DNA of 64,000 nt from Clostridia bacterium (GTDB lineage: Bacteria > Bacillota > Clostridia > Oscillospirales > Acutalibacteraceae), in contig JAFXCT010000021.1 of the NCBI GenBank assembly GCA_017521365.1, positions 1-64,000 of the forward strand, given 5' to 3'. Below are positions 52,984 to 61,774 of the stretch, in pieces. The translations under genes were made by a program, and so were the position numbers. Position 1 is the stretch's first letter, and every line of letters starts with the position of its first letter. The notes beneath the pieces were generated by a model. The model searched no databases. It was not told the origin of the DNA and saw nothing but the letters and a program-made list of their open reading frames with translations.

Positions 52984-54297
52984 ATGAGGCTGAGATTTAC
53001 CGTTCTGATTCTCGCGGCTGTGTTGCTGGCTCTTTCCGGCTGTTCGCTTGAACTCAGGTCTATCGAAACTCTTATGCGTCCTCCTCTTACTGCAACCGAG
53101 CAGGAGCTTGAAAAATCCATTGACAGCTTCCTCGGCAATAATATTTCGCTTCGTTCACCTGCTTCGGGCAGTTACCACTCCGCCATTACTTTGCACGACC
53201 TTGACGGCGATAAAAACGATGAAGCGATAATATTTTACGTAAACGACAATGATACTGCCGTTGTAAGAATGTGTGTTCTCAAGAAGAACAGCGGCGGCTG
53301 GCAGCTTGTTTCTGATTTTGCAGGCAACGGCAGCGGTGTATATTCAGTCGATTTTTACGACCTCAATAACGACGGCGGCGACGATATGCTTGTCAGCTGG
53401 TATCTTTTTGAGGACAAGGTCAATAAAACGCTTACCGTTTATTCAAGCAGCAGAAAGGGAAATGAAATCAATTTCTCCGCCTGCGTTACGGAAACCTATA
53501 ATCTGCTCTGCGTAGCCGATGTATTTTCAACGGGCGAAAAGCAGCTTATTCTTACTTATACCGATACTGTTAAGAAGGCTGAAAAAACGCATATCCGCCT
53601 AATGAGCCTGAATTCCGACAACAGGGTTGAACTGCTTTCCGAAACCTTGCTTGACGACCGAATCAGCAGTATTACCTCACTTAAGGCGGATAAGCCTCAA
53701 AACTCCGACGGCACGAGAATTTTTGTTGACGCATTGCTTCTTGATAACAAACTCATTACGGAAATTCTTGTTTGGGATAACGAAAAGGAAGGCTTTACAG
53801 CACTTATTCCTTCGTCACGTCAGTATGACGGTTTGGTAACTGCAAGAAGCAGCAATCTCTACAGCTATGATATCGATTCAGACGGAATAATAGAAATTCC
53901 AAAGCGTGAGCCCTTGACCGTGCAGAAGAATTCCGATACCGTGTCCGGCTATATGCTTGTGTGGTATGATTATCATAACGGCGGTTTTTTCAAGGAGCGC
54001 AGCTATATTGTCAACATACGTGACAATTACCGAATCTTCGTTCCTGACGTGCTTGACGGCAGGGTAAGCGTCAAGAGTGAAAGTGGTTCCTCCTGGAGCT
54101 TCTTTGATGATAAGGGCGATAAGCTGTTTACCGTCACCGCTTATAAGGCTGATGAATGGAACGGTAAATCTGCCGACGAATCGGGCGTATTGCTTGCAAC
54201 TGCTGATAAGGTTTACGTCTGTAACGTCGGTGAAAAGCTTATGGAATACGGTATTGAGCAATCGGATATTGATAATTATTTTTCACTTAACAGCTAA
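52984..54297 (+). CDS. Lipoprotein with acidic FG-GAP-like loops
   Basis: A 437-residue exported lipoprotein; lipobox LSGC puts the lipidated cysteine near residue 20. Three acidic loops of calcium-binding or FG-GAP type recur: DLDGDKNDE near 75, DLNNDGGDD near 125 and DIDSDGIIE near 300, each followed by a beta strand, suggesting a beta-propeller. I do not recognise a named family. It lies 34 bases after cdaR with AAGGAGG, and directly before a two-component system, so it may be a sensor partner for the kinase. Confidence 0.65.
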   Translation: MRLRFTVLILAAVLLALSGCSLELRSIETLMRPPLTATEQELEKSIDSFLGNNISLRSPASGSYHSAITLHDLDGDKNDEAIIFYVNDNDTAVVRMCVLKKNSGGWQLVSDFAGNGSGVYSVDFYDLNNDGGDDMLVSWYLFEDKVNKTLTVYSSSRKGNEINFSACVTETYNLLCVADVFSTGEKQLILTYTDTVKKAEKTHIRLMSLNSDNRVELLSETLLDDRISSITSLKADKPQNSDGTRIFVDALLLDNKLITEILVWDNEKEGFTALIPSSRQYDGLVTARSSNLYSYDIDSDGIIEIPKREPLTVQKNSDTVSGYMLVWYDYHNGGFFKERSYIVNIRDNYRIFVPDVLDGRVSVKSESGSSWSFFDDKGDKLFTVTAYKADEWNGKSADESGVLLATADKVYVCNVGEKLMEYGIEQSDIDNYFSLNS

Positions 54298-54321
54298 AAT
54301 CGGAAGGGGAGTGCAGGAGAC

Positions 54322-55035
54322 TTGAAGAGGATACTTGTTGCCGAGGACGAGGCGGCTATTCGTGAGTTTATCGTAATTAACCTCAAGCGTAACGGCTATG
54401 ACGTTACCGATACCGAAAACGGCGAAAAAGCGCTTGAGGCTTACTATGCCGAAGGCGGAGCTTTTGATATAGTACTGCTTGACATTATGATGCCGGGCAT
54501 TGACGGCCTTGAGGTTTGCAAGCAGATACGTCAGCATAACAATGGCATCGGTATAATAATGCTTACCGCTAAAACGCAGGAAATAGACAAAATCACGGGC
54601 CTTATTATGGGCGCAGACGATTATGTTACCAAGCCTTTCTCCCCGTCTGAGCTTATGGCAAGGGTAGATGCGCTTTACAGGCGTGTTGGAGTAGTGAGAA
54701 GCGATGCTTCAATAACTCCGGATTTGTCGTCTGATTATATTCTTTCCAGCGGCGATTTTGTGCTCAATCTTAAAAGCAGAACGCTTAAAAGACTCGGTGT
54801 TCCGATTGAGCTTACACAGGTTGAGTTCCAGATTATGGAGTATTTTCTCCTGCATCCCGGTCAGCCGCTTGACAGAAACGATATTCTTGACCACGTGTGG
54901 GGCGACAAGTATGTCGGCGAGGAAAAGGTGGTTGACGTAAACGTTCGACGCCTGCGTATGAAAATAGAAAACGACCCGTCTGCACCTCGCCATCTGTTAA
55001 CGGTTTGGGGAATGGGTTATAAGTGGATAGAATAA
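54322..55035 (+). CDS. OmpR/PhoB-family response regulator
   Basis: A 237-residue regulator. Receiver pocket AEDEA at residues 7-11, phosphoacceptor Asp54 in LLDIMMPGIDG, switch Thr in MLTAKTQ, Lys in VTKPFSPSEL. Winged helix from about residue 140 with LTQVEFQIMEYFL and EEKVVDVNVRRLRMKIE. The start is TTG at 54322 after CAGGAGA; the encoded MKRILVAEDE is the canonical N-terminus. It is the partner of the kinase 36 bases downstream. Confidence 0.9.
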   Translation: MKRILVAEDEAAIREFIVINLKRNGYDVTDTENGEKALEAYYAEGGAFDIVLLDIMMPGIDGLEVCKQIRQHNNGIGIIMLTAKTQEIDKITGLIMGADDYVTKPFSPSELMARVDALYRRVGVVRSDASITPDLSSDYILSSGDFVLNLKSRTLKRLGVPIELTQVEFQIMEYFLLHPGQPLDRNDILDHVWGDKYVGEEKVVDVNVRRLRMKIENDPSAPRHLLTVWGMGYKWIE

Positions 55036-55071
55036 ATTTTCTTTAAATTTTGCGAAAGGAGACGGCGGAAT

Positions 55072-56514
55072 ATGCGTAAGCTGAGCGGAGTTACAAAGCG
55101 TTGGATATACAGCGCCTTCAGCGTTATTGCAGGTATTATTCTTGCGGTTGCTGTTACCGCTGTCTTTCTCGTTAAGGGATACTACTACAATTATGTTGAA
55201 ATGACACTCGATTCTCACGCTTCTGACCTGGTGAATAATTACTTTTCAAATTATATCGGAACGGGTGACGATACCTTTGTATCGGGTGCTATCAACTTTG
55301 TTGAAAACTTTTCCGATAAGGATATGATGGATGTCTGGGTTATTGACAGCTCCGGCAGACCCGTTGTTTCTTCATCGGGCTTTGAAATTCAGGACAATAT
55401 GTCAATGCCCGACTATGACCTTGCCGTTAGCTCCGACACCAATAAGGGCTTGTGGACAGGCAGACTTTCAAACGGCGAAAAGGTTATGGCTGTAACGGCT
55501 GCTCTTGCTGATTCAAACGGTCGGGTCAGAGGTGCAATCAGATACATTTCTTCCCTTGAGGATGTTGACAAAACGCTGTTGACGATAACCTTTTTTATCT
55601 CCTTGCTTGCCGTGAGCGTTATGCTTCTCGTGCTTGCTACCGGCAGCTTTTTCATCCGCTCAATTGTAAGACCTGTTCTGCACATTAATGAAACCGCAAA
55701 AGAAATAGCCAAGGGCAATCTTTCTGCCCGTGTGGACAGCAGCGGTATGCACGACGAAATTGATGAGCTTGGCTCAACCTTCAACGATATGGCTTCTGCT
55801 CTCGGTCAGTCGGAAGAACTGAAAAACGATTTCATTTCAACCATTTCTCACGAGCTTCGCACACCTCTTACTGCGATTAAGGGCTGGGGCGAAACATTGA
55901 TACAGCTTGATAATTCTGACCCCGAAACCACCAAGAGAGGTATGTCTGTTATAATTGACGAATCACAGCGTCTTGCCGAAATGGTAGAAGAGCTGCTCGA
56001 TTTTTCAAGAATGCAAAGCGGAAAAATGCGGCTGAATAACAGCAGGTATGATATTCTTGCAGAGCTTGACGATGCTATTTTTTCTATGAAGAGCAGGGCG
56101 GCAAGCGAAGGGCTGGAATTTACTTATGATGTGCCGCAGCTTACTCTTGCAATGTACGGCGATGCAGGCAGGATAAGACAGGTGTTCATTAATCTTCTCG
56201 ACAATGCCATCAAATACAATAAACCCGGCGGTAAAATATCTGTTACGGCACAGATAATTGCGGGTAATCTTGTAATTCGGTTTACGGATACCGGCTGCGG
56301 TATTTCTGCAGACGATATTCCGCATATAAAAGAAAGGTTTTTCCGTGCCAATTTGTCCGTACACGGTACAGGAATAGGTCTGGCTGTTGCTGATGAAATT
56401 ATCAATATGCATGGCGGTACAATGGAAATTGAAAGCAAGCTGAATGAGGGCACAACAATTACGGTTTCATTCCCGTTGGAGTCTTTAGATGTTCAGGAAT
56501 TTATGAACGATTAA
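55072..56514 (+). CDS. HAMP-containing sensor histidine kinase
   Basis: A 480-residue sensor kinase. Layout: membrane helix (about 15-38), extracytoplasmic sensor of about 140 residues, second helix (about 172-195), HAMP domain (200-250), dimerisation domain with the phosphoacceptor His260 in ISHELRTPLTAIKGWG, and ATPase with N box LLDNAIKYN, G1 DTGCGIS and G2 GTGIGLAV. This is the PhoR/WalK-like arrangement. It is encoded directly after its regulator and near cdaA-cdaR, which would suit envelope stress control, but the stimulus is unknown. Confidence 0.92.
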   Translation: MRKLSGVTKRWIYSAFSVIAGIILAVAVTAVFLVKGYYYNYVEMTLDSHASDLVNNYFSNYIGTGDDTFVSGAINFVENFSDKDMMDVWVIDSSGRPVVSSSGFEIQDNMSMPDYDLAVSSDTNKGLWTGRLSNGEKVMAVTAALADSNGRVRGAIRYISSLEDVDKTLLTITFFISLLAVSVMLLVLATGSFFIRSIVRPVLHINETAKEIAKGNLSARVDSSGMHDEIDELGSTFNDMASALGQSEELKNDFISTISHELRTPLTAIKGWGETLIQLDNSDPETTKRGMSVIIDESQRLAEMVEELLDFSRMQSGKMRLNNSRYDILAELDDAIFSMKSRAASEGLEFTYDVPQLTLAMYGDAGRIRQVFINLLDNAIKYNKPGGKISVTAQIIAGNLVIRFTDTGCGISADDIPHIKERFFRANLSVHGTGIGLAVADEIINMHGGTMEIESKLNEGTTITVSFPLESLDVQEFMND

Positions 56515-56546
56515 ATATCGGTTAAATCAGAAAGGAAATATAGATT

Positions 56547-57569
56547 ATGAGCGAAAAAGAAAAAATAAAGTATTCCGGTGTCGGCGGTGAGGCGCTGATT
56601 GAAGGAATTATGATGAAGGGTCCCTACGGTGCGGCTATGGCCTGCCGTATGCCCGACGGGTCAATTGACCTGACGAGGAAAGAGTTTAAATCCGTTACGG
56701 ACAAATTCAAAATCCTCAAAAAGCCGTTTATCAGAGGTCCTGTCAACTTTGTTGAACAGATGCTTTTCGGCTACAAGTGTATGATGGAGTCTGCCGAAAA
56801 GACCGCTTTTGATACCGATGATATGAACAAGGAAGAAATGTCCAAGCTTGATAAATGGCTCAGCGACCATTTCGGCCCGAAGATGATGGCTGTTATCGGT
56901 GCTGTTGCAATGGTGCTCGGCTTCGGTCTTGCCTTTCTGATTTTCTTCTATATTCCCACACTTGTTACTGACCTAATAAACGAACATATTGCACACGGCG
57001 GTCTTGACCGTTTCCGTCCGCTTATTGAGGGCGTTATGTGTATGATTATTTTTGTGGTTTATATGTGGGCTGTCTCGCAGATGAGCGATATAAAGCGTGT
57101 TTTCAAGTACCACGGTGCCGAGCATAAATCAATCTTCTGCGTTGAACACGGTCTTGAACTCACCGTTGAAAACGTCAGAAAGCAGTCACGCTTTCATCCC
57201 CGTTGCGGTACAAGCTTTATATTCATTACAATAATTCTGAGCATTGTTGTATCATCACTCGTCGTTGTTATTGCGCCTGAAATCCGCGATATACGCTGGC
57301 TGTGGATTATCGTTAAAATACTTCTGCTGCCGCTTATTATGAGTATCGGCTACGAGTGTATAAGACTTGCAGGCAAGCACGACAATGCCTTTACGAGGGC
57401 ACTTTCCGCACCCGGTCTTATGATGCAGCGTATTACAACCAAGGAGCCCGAGGATGATATTATCGAGGTCGGTATCGCTGCCATAAAGGCTGTTATAAAT
57501 CCGCCTGAGGAAGCTGAAAAGCCCGAAGAAAATGCTGAATCCGCAGACGAAAATAATGAAGCTGAATGA
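56547..57569 (+). CDS. DUF1385 family membrane protein
   Basis: A 340-residue protein. The family signature GGEALIEGIMMKGP stands near the N-terminus; KRPFIRG-like RGPVNFVEQM follows, then several membrane helices and the HGAEHKSIFCVEHG block near 190. The C-terminal tail is acidic. The function is unproven, although the gene regularly precedes prmC in Clostridia, as here. The stop overlaps the prmC start region by 14 bases. Confidence 0.9.
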   Translation: MSEKEKIKYSGVGGEALIEGIMMKGPYGAAMACRMPDGSIDLTRKEFKSVTDKFKILKKPFIRGPVNFVEQMLFGYKCMMESAEKTAFDTDDMNKEEMSKLDKWLSDHFGPKMMAVIGAVAMVLGFGLAFLIFFYIPTLVTDLINEHIAHGGLDRFRPLIEGVMCMIIFVVYMWAVSQMSDIKRVFKYHGAEHKSIFCVEHGLELTVENVRKQSRFHPRCGTSFIFITIILSIVVSSLVVVIAPEIRDIRWLWIIVKILLLPLIMSIGYECIRLAGKHDNAFTRALSAPGLMMQRITTKEPEDDIIEVGIAAIKAVINPPEEAEKPEENAESADENNEAE

Positions 57570-58401
57570 TTTGAGAAAAGAGCTTACGGCTTTGCTTGAG
57601 CCTTGTTCGGGTGAAGACAGTGCCTTTGAAGCGGACTGTATACTTGCCGATTTGCTTGGCTGTACCAATTCTGCATTAAGGCTGTATTACGACACTCAGG
57701 CTGACGTGTTAACCGTTGAAAAAGCAAAAGCGTTTGTTCGGCGCAGACTTGAACACGAGCCGCTGCAATACATTCTCTGCACGTGGGAATTTTACGGCAG
57801 AGAGTTTTACGTCGGTGACGGCGTGCTTATTCCTCGTCCCGAAACAGAGCTTCTTATAGATACGGCAATTAAAGAGTTAACGGATAAAATACAGCCTGTT
57901 TGCTACGATTTATGTTCGGGCAGCGGATGTATAGGAATAACCGTTGCTGAGGAAATATCCGATAGCCGTGTTTATATGCTTGAAAAATCCGAAAGGGCAT
58001 ACGGCTTCCTGGAAAAAAATATTGCACATAACGGTACGCACAACTGTAAGGCCGTTATCGGTGATATGTTTGAGTTGAGCCCCTTTTCCGAAAAGGCGGA
58101 TATTATCCTTTCCAATCCGCCTTATATCCGTTCCGACGTTATTCCGAGCCTGCAGGCTGAAGTGCATAAGGAGCCTTTAATGGCGCTTGACGGAGGTACT
58201 GACGGCTTGATGTTTTACAAAAGAATCGCCGATTATTGGTCGGAGAGTCTTAAACCCGACGGTATAATTGCCGTTGAAATCGGCGAAGACCAGGGAGTAA
58301 GCGTAAGCGGAATTTTCAAAAAAAAGTTCCGTGACGTTACCGTTATAAAAGATTTTTCAGGTAATGACAGAGTTGTCATTGCAAAGAATTTTATAAACTG
58401 A
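57556..58401 (+). CDS. prmC: Peptide chain release factor glutamine methyltransferase
   Basis: A 281-residue enzyme that methylates the GGQ glutamine of release factors with S-adenosylmethionine. An N-terminal helical domain precedes the methyltransferase: RPETELLID, the SAM loop DLCSGSGCIGI near 120, and the substrate motif NPPY at 187-190. The start is ATG at 57556; the in-frame codon at 57532 lies well inside the DUF1385 gene. Confidence 0.95.
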   Translation: MKLNDLRKELTALLEPCSGEDSAFEADCILADLLGCTNSALRLYYDTQADVLTVEKAKAFVRRRLEHEPLQYILCTWEFYGREFYVGDGVLIPRPETELLIDTAIKELTDKIQPVCYDLCSGSGCIGITVAEEISDSRVYMLEKSERAYGFLEKNIAHNGTHNCKAVIGDMFELSPFSEKADIILSNPPYIRSDVIPSLQAEVHKEPLMALDGGTDGLMFYKRIADYWSESLKPDGIIAVEIGEDQGVSVSGIFKKKFRDVTVIKDFSGNDRVVIAKNFIN

Positions 58402-58420
58402 TGAAAACGGAGTAAATGAA

Positions 58421-59179
58421 ATGATTTTGGATTTATTGAGAATGGGCAGTATGGATTCTGCCGAAAAAATGGAACTGATAATGAGTATCGGCGTTCGTAT
58501 ATTCGTAGTATTCTGCGTTTTGCCGATTCACGAATTTGCTCACGCATATATAGCAAACAGGCTCGGCGACAGTACCGCAAGACTTAAGGGCAGAATGACA
58601 ATATCGCCTATGGCACATATTGACCCCATCGGTGCACTTATGATATTCCTTGTAGGCTTTGGCTACGCTAAGCCCGTGCCCGTTAATATGCGCAATTTCC
58701 GTAAGAAGGACAAGAACGCCTCCGAGCACGATAATATTTATTATTACAGCGCAACTCCGAGGTATGACCCCGGCTATGCCAAGCGCTGTATGGCTCTTGT
58801 CTCTCTTGCAGGTCCGCTTTCAAACCTGCTTATGGCATTTATCAGCCTGATTCTTATGAATATCAGTCTGCTTTTTGCTTCCGAGTCGCTTCTTATTGCA
58901 ATTGTTTATTATTTCTTTTTCTTCTGCGCAAGCATTAATATCAACCTTGCGGTATTCAATCTTATTCCGATTCCGCCTCTTGACGGCTCACGTATACTCA
59001 GCGTTATTCTGCCTGACAAAATTTACTTCAAAATAATGCAGTATGAGCGTTATATTATGATAGGTATTATGCTTTTGCTGTTTACAGGTATCCTTTCAAC
59101 ACCGCTCGGTATTGTTTCAAACCTTATTTTTAACGGCCTGAATTTTGTTGCAGGCTTGCCGTTTGCTTTAATTTCCTGA
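58421..59179 (+). CDS. Site-2 protease family (M50) membrane protease
   Basis: A 252-residue intramembrane zinc protease of the small SpoIVFB/rhomboid-neighbour type. The zinc motif HEFAH is at residues 37-41; ARLKGRMTISPMAHIDPIGAL follows; the second ligand motif NLIPIPPLDGSRIL is near 180. No PDZ domain is present, unlike the rseP gene of this window. Conserved neighbours are prmC upstream and scpA downstream. The substrate is unknown. Confidence 0.9.
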   Translation: MILDLLRMGSMDSAEKMELIMSIGVRIFVVFCVLPIHEFAHAYIANRLGDSTARLKGRMTISPMAHIDPIGALMIFLVGFGYAKPVPVNMRNFRKKDKNASEHDNIYYYSATPRYDPGYAKRCMALVSLAGPLSNLLMAFISLILMNISLLFASESLLIAIVYYFFFFCASININLAVFNLIPIPPLDGSRILSVILPDKIYFKIMQYERYIMIGIMLLLFTGILSTPLGIVSNLIFNGLNFVAGLPFALIS

Positions 59180-59202
59180 TTACTTTCAAAGGGGTAAAAA
59201 TC

Positions 59203-59919
59203 TTGGAACCTATTCAGTACAAAACCGAAGTTTTTGAAGGTCCGCTTGACCTGCTGCTGTTTCTAATAAGTAAGCACAAGGTCAGCATTAACGACGTAGT
59301 TATTACAGACCTGATTGACCAATATATCGAATATATCCGTGCAATGCAGCTTGAGAATATGGAGATTGCCAGCGAATTTCTTGAAATGGCGGCAAGGCTC
59401 GTTTATATCAAAACGGTTTCTCTTCTGCCCGTATATGATGATGCGGAAAAGTTAAAAGAGGAGCTACGTGGCGAGCTGAGCGAATATGCAGACTGTCAGC
59501 TTATGGCAGGCAAGCTTGCAAAAATTGCCAATGGCTTTGATTTTATTGAAACACCGCCCGAGAAAATTGAAGCGGATATGACCTATACACGCACCCACGC
59601 ACCGGACGAGCTGCTCAAGGCGTATATTTCCGCAATCGGCAAAAGTATGCGTAAATTGCCGCCGCCCGTAGAAGCGTTTACTAAAATTGTTGCGGCTAAA
59701 ATAGTTTCGGTCGGCTCAAGGGTCAGCGTTATCCTCGCCAAGCTTAAAATCGGCGAGAAAAAGAGCATAGAACATCTGTTTGAAGAGTCAACGTCACGCT
59801 CCGAAATGGTAGCAACATTTCTTGCTATACTTTCGCTCGTAAAATCAAAACAGATTTATATTGACGGCGAAAAAACATCGGCAACCATTGAACTTATCGC
59901 TGAAGGAGAAACACAATGA
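59203..59919 (+). CDS. scpA: Segregation and condensation protein A
   Basis: A 238-residue kleisin linking the SMC heads in the SMC-ScpAB chromosome-organising complex. It opens with the typical YKTEVFEGPLDLLLFLI segment, contains EFLEMAARLVYIKT near 60 and ends with a winged-helix SMC-binding region (VATFLAILSLVKSKQI). The start is TTG at 59203 after AAAGGGG. It overlaps scpB by ATGA. Confidence 0.95.
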   Translation: MEPIQYKTEVFEGPLDLLLFLISKHKVSINDVVITDLIDQYIEYIRAMQLENMEIASEFLEMAARLVYIKTVSLLPVYDDAEKLKEELRGELSEYADCQLMAGKLAKIANGFDFIETPPEKIEADMTYTRTHAPDELLKAYISAIGKSMRKLPPPVEAFTKIVAAKIVSVGSRVSVILAKLKIGEKKSIEHLFEESTSRSEMVATFLAILSLVKSKQIYIDGEKTSATIELIAEGETQ

Positions 59920-60566
59920 ACGCAAAAGAACTGAATTCCGCCCTTGAAGCTATACTTTTTGCTTCGGGCGAGCCGCTTGAAATAATCAGAATAGCCGAGG
60001 TGCTTGAGTGTGACAGCGAGCAGGTTGAAAGCATAGCCGTTAATCTGTCAAATAAGCTTGAAGAAAGCGGCAGCGGGCTTTGCCTTAAAAAGTTAGGGGA
60101 CAAGCTCCAGCTCTGCTCCAAGCAGGAATATGCACCGCTCATCAGAGAAATACTTGACCTTAAGCGCAACACACCGCTTTCCTCTGCGGCGTTTGAGGTA
60201 CTTGCGGTAATTGCTTACAATCAGCCCGTTACCAAGTCCTTTGTCGAGCAGGTCAGAGGTGTTGACTGCTCAGGTGTTATAGCTACGCTCTGTCAGCGCG
60301 GTCTTATTGAAGAAAAGGGCAGGCTTGAGCTTCCCGGCAGACCGCTTATTTACGGCACGACTGCTCATTTTCTGCGCAGCTTCTGCGTGTCGGATTTAAG
60401 TGAGCTGCCTCCGCTTCCCGAAAAGAGTGAGGAGCAGCTTCAGAAGGCTCTTGTTGAGCCGAGGGAAGCACCCGACAAGAAAAACACACCCGAAACCGTT
60501 GTGCTTTCATCCGACGACCTTATTTCTGAAGAGGAAGATACGGTATTTAACGAAGATTTTACATAA
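59916..60566 (+). CDS. scpB: Segregation and condensation protein B
   Basis: A 216-residue winged-helix partner of ScpA. Blocks: ALEAILFASGEPL at the N-terminus, PLSSAAFEVLAVIAYNQPVTKSFVEQVRGVD, LIEEKGRLELPGRPLIYGTT. The acidic C-terminal tail (SEEEDTVFNEDF) is typical. It starts inside the scpA stop. Confidence 0.95.
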   Translation: MNAKELNSALEAILFASGEPLEIIRIAEVLECDSEQVESIAVNLSNKLEESGSGLCLKKLGDKLQLCSKQEYAPLIREILDLKRNTPLSSAAFEVLAVIAYNQPVTKSFVEQVRGVDCSGVIATLCQRGLIEEKGRLELPGRPLIYGTTAHFLRSFCVSDLSELPPLPEKSEEQLQKALVEPREAPDKKNTPETVVLSSDDLISEEEDTVFNEDFT

Positions 60567-60584
60567 ATAAAGGGAGGTGTCAGC

Positions 60585-61304
60585 TTGCTTGCACTAAAGA
60601 TTATTTTTGGAATCATAGCTTTTTTTGTGCTGATTCTTTCTGTCAGGGTTACGGTTTATATGACCTACGATGAAGAGTTTAAGCTCGACATCGGTTGGCT
60701 GTTCATAAAGCTGCATATTCTTCCCAAGAAGGAAAAGCCGGAAAAAGAAAAGAAGCCCGAAAAAGAAAAAGAGCCGAAGGAAGAAGCGGAGAAACCCGCC
60801 GAAGAAGAAAAGCCAAAGGAAAAGAAGGACAATATAATCGTTTCCTTTTACAAAAACCAAGGCTTTTCGGGCGTATTACAGCTTTTGAAGGATACTGTAA
60901 ACGCAATCAACGGTATGTTTGGAACTATATTCCGTCACTTTGTTTTCCGTGAGCTTAAGCTTTATATGACCGTCGGCACGTCTGATGCCTCGGAAACGGC
61001 ACAGCTATACGGAAAAACCTGTGCGGCTGTATTCCCGGCGATGGGCCTTATTACAAGCACCTGCAAAGTAAAGGAGTACGACTGTGCGGTAAGACCTAAC
61101 TTTATGGTGGCCGAAAAAACTGCCGTGTTCCGTGCGGTGCTTTCGTTCAGACCTATTTTTGCAACTACCGCCGTAGTTGTGCTTGCATTCAAACTGTTAT
61201 TTAAAGTGGTTTTCAAGCTGCTTAAAAATAAACCCAAGGAGCCCGTAAACAAGGCTTCCGAAACACAAAACGTAAACAATATCAAGGAGGATAAAAACAT
61301 ATGA
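60585..61304 (+). CDS. DUF2953 family membrane protein
   Basis: A 239-residue protein. An N-terminal membrane helix (about 1-22) is followed by a Lys/Glu/Pro-rich charged linker (about 47-84) and a DUF2953 body (LYMTVGTSDASETAQLYGKTCAAVFP) and another membrane segment near 205. In spore formers this gene precedes gerW (B. subtilis ytfI-ytfJ), as here. Start is TTG at 60585 after GGGAGGTG. Function unknown, presumably sporulation related by association. Confidence 0.85.
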   Translation: MLALKIIFGIIAFFVLILSVRVTVYMTYDEEFKLDIGWLFIKLHILPKKEKPEKEKKPEKEKEPKEEAEKPAEEEKPKEKKDNIIVSFYKNQGFSGVLQLLKDTVNAINGMFGTIFRHFVFRELKLYMTVGTSDASETAQLYGKTCAAVFPAMGLITSTCKVKEYDCAVRPNFMVAEKTAVFRAVLSFRPIFATTAVVVLAFKLLFKVVFKLLKNKPKEPVNKASETQNVNNIKEDKNI

Positions 61305-61699
61305 AAGATCAGTCAGCAGCAGGAATTCTCGGTACAGCAATTGAAAAAATCCGTGACCTTGTCGACGTAAAGACAATAGTCGGTGAACCCGTATTTTCTG
61401 CGGACGGAATTACGATTATTCCCGTTTCCAAGGTTTCTTACGGCTTTGCTTCCGGCGGTTCTGATTTCCCGTCGAAGTCCAACGCAGAGCTCTTCGGCGG
61501 CGGCGGCGGTGCCGGCATAACAATTACACCCGTTGCATTTGTTGTAATCAATAACGGTAACGTTACAATCAAGTCTGTTCCCACGGGCGACAACACGGCT
61601 GAAAAGATTGTAGGTCTTGTTCCCGAGGTTGTTGATACCGTTTCCGGTCTTATCAACAAGAATAAGAACACACCTGCCGATGCTGCAGTAACCGAATAA
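61301..61699 (+). CDS. gerW: GerW family sporulation protein (YtfJ)
   Basis: A 132-residue small soluble protein. Family blocks: VGEPVFSADGITIIPVSKVSYGFASGGSDF, a GGGGGAGI turn near residue 68, and PVAFVVINNGNVTIKSV. GerW is needed for normal germination in Bacillus; in Clostridia its role is not established. It overlaps DUF2953 by ATGA and has a full AAGGAGG site. Confidence 0.92.
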   Translation: MKDQSAAGILGTAIEKIRDLVDVKTIVGEPVFSADGITIIPVSKVSYGFASGGSDFPSKSNAELFGGGGGAGITITPVAFVVINNGNVTIKSVPTGDNTAEKIVGLVPEVVDTVSGLINKNKNTPADAAVTE

Positions 61700-61718
61700 T
61701 CTGCTTTTGTGCAAAAAT

Positions 61719-61774
61719 CCGTCAGAGCACTCATATATATAACTAATGTTATTAATATATGGGTGGTCTGACGG
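61719..61774 (+). promoter_or_regulatory. Long hairpin sequestering the ribosome binding site of the D,D-carboxypeptidase gene
   Basis: CCGTCAGA (61719-61726) pairs with TCTGACGG (61767-61774), continued inward by CACTCATATAT against ATATATGGGTG with G-U pairs. The GGGTGG ribosome site (61761-61766) lies in the stem and the GTG start at 61774 begins at its 3' foot. No T run follows, so it is unlikely to be a terminator. Confidence 0.55.

Noticed and set aside
61719..61774. The long hairpin as a terminator of gerW
   Set aside because: No T tract on the plus strand, and the stem contains the ribosome site and start of the next gene.
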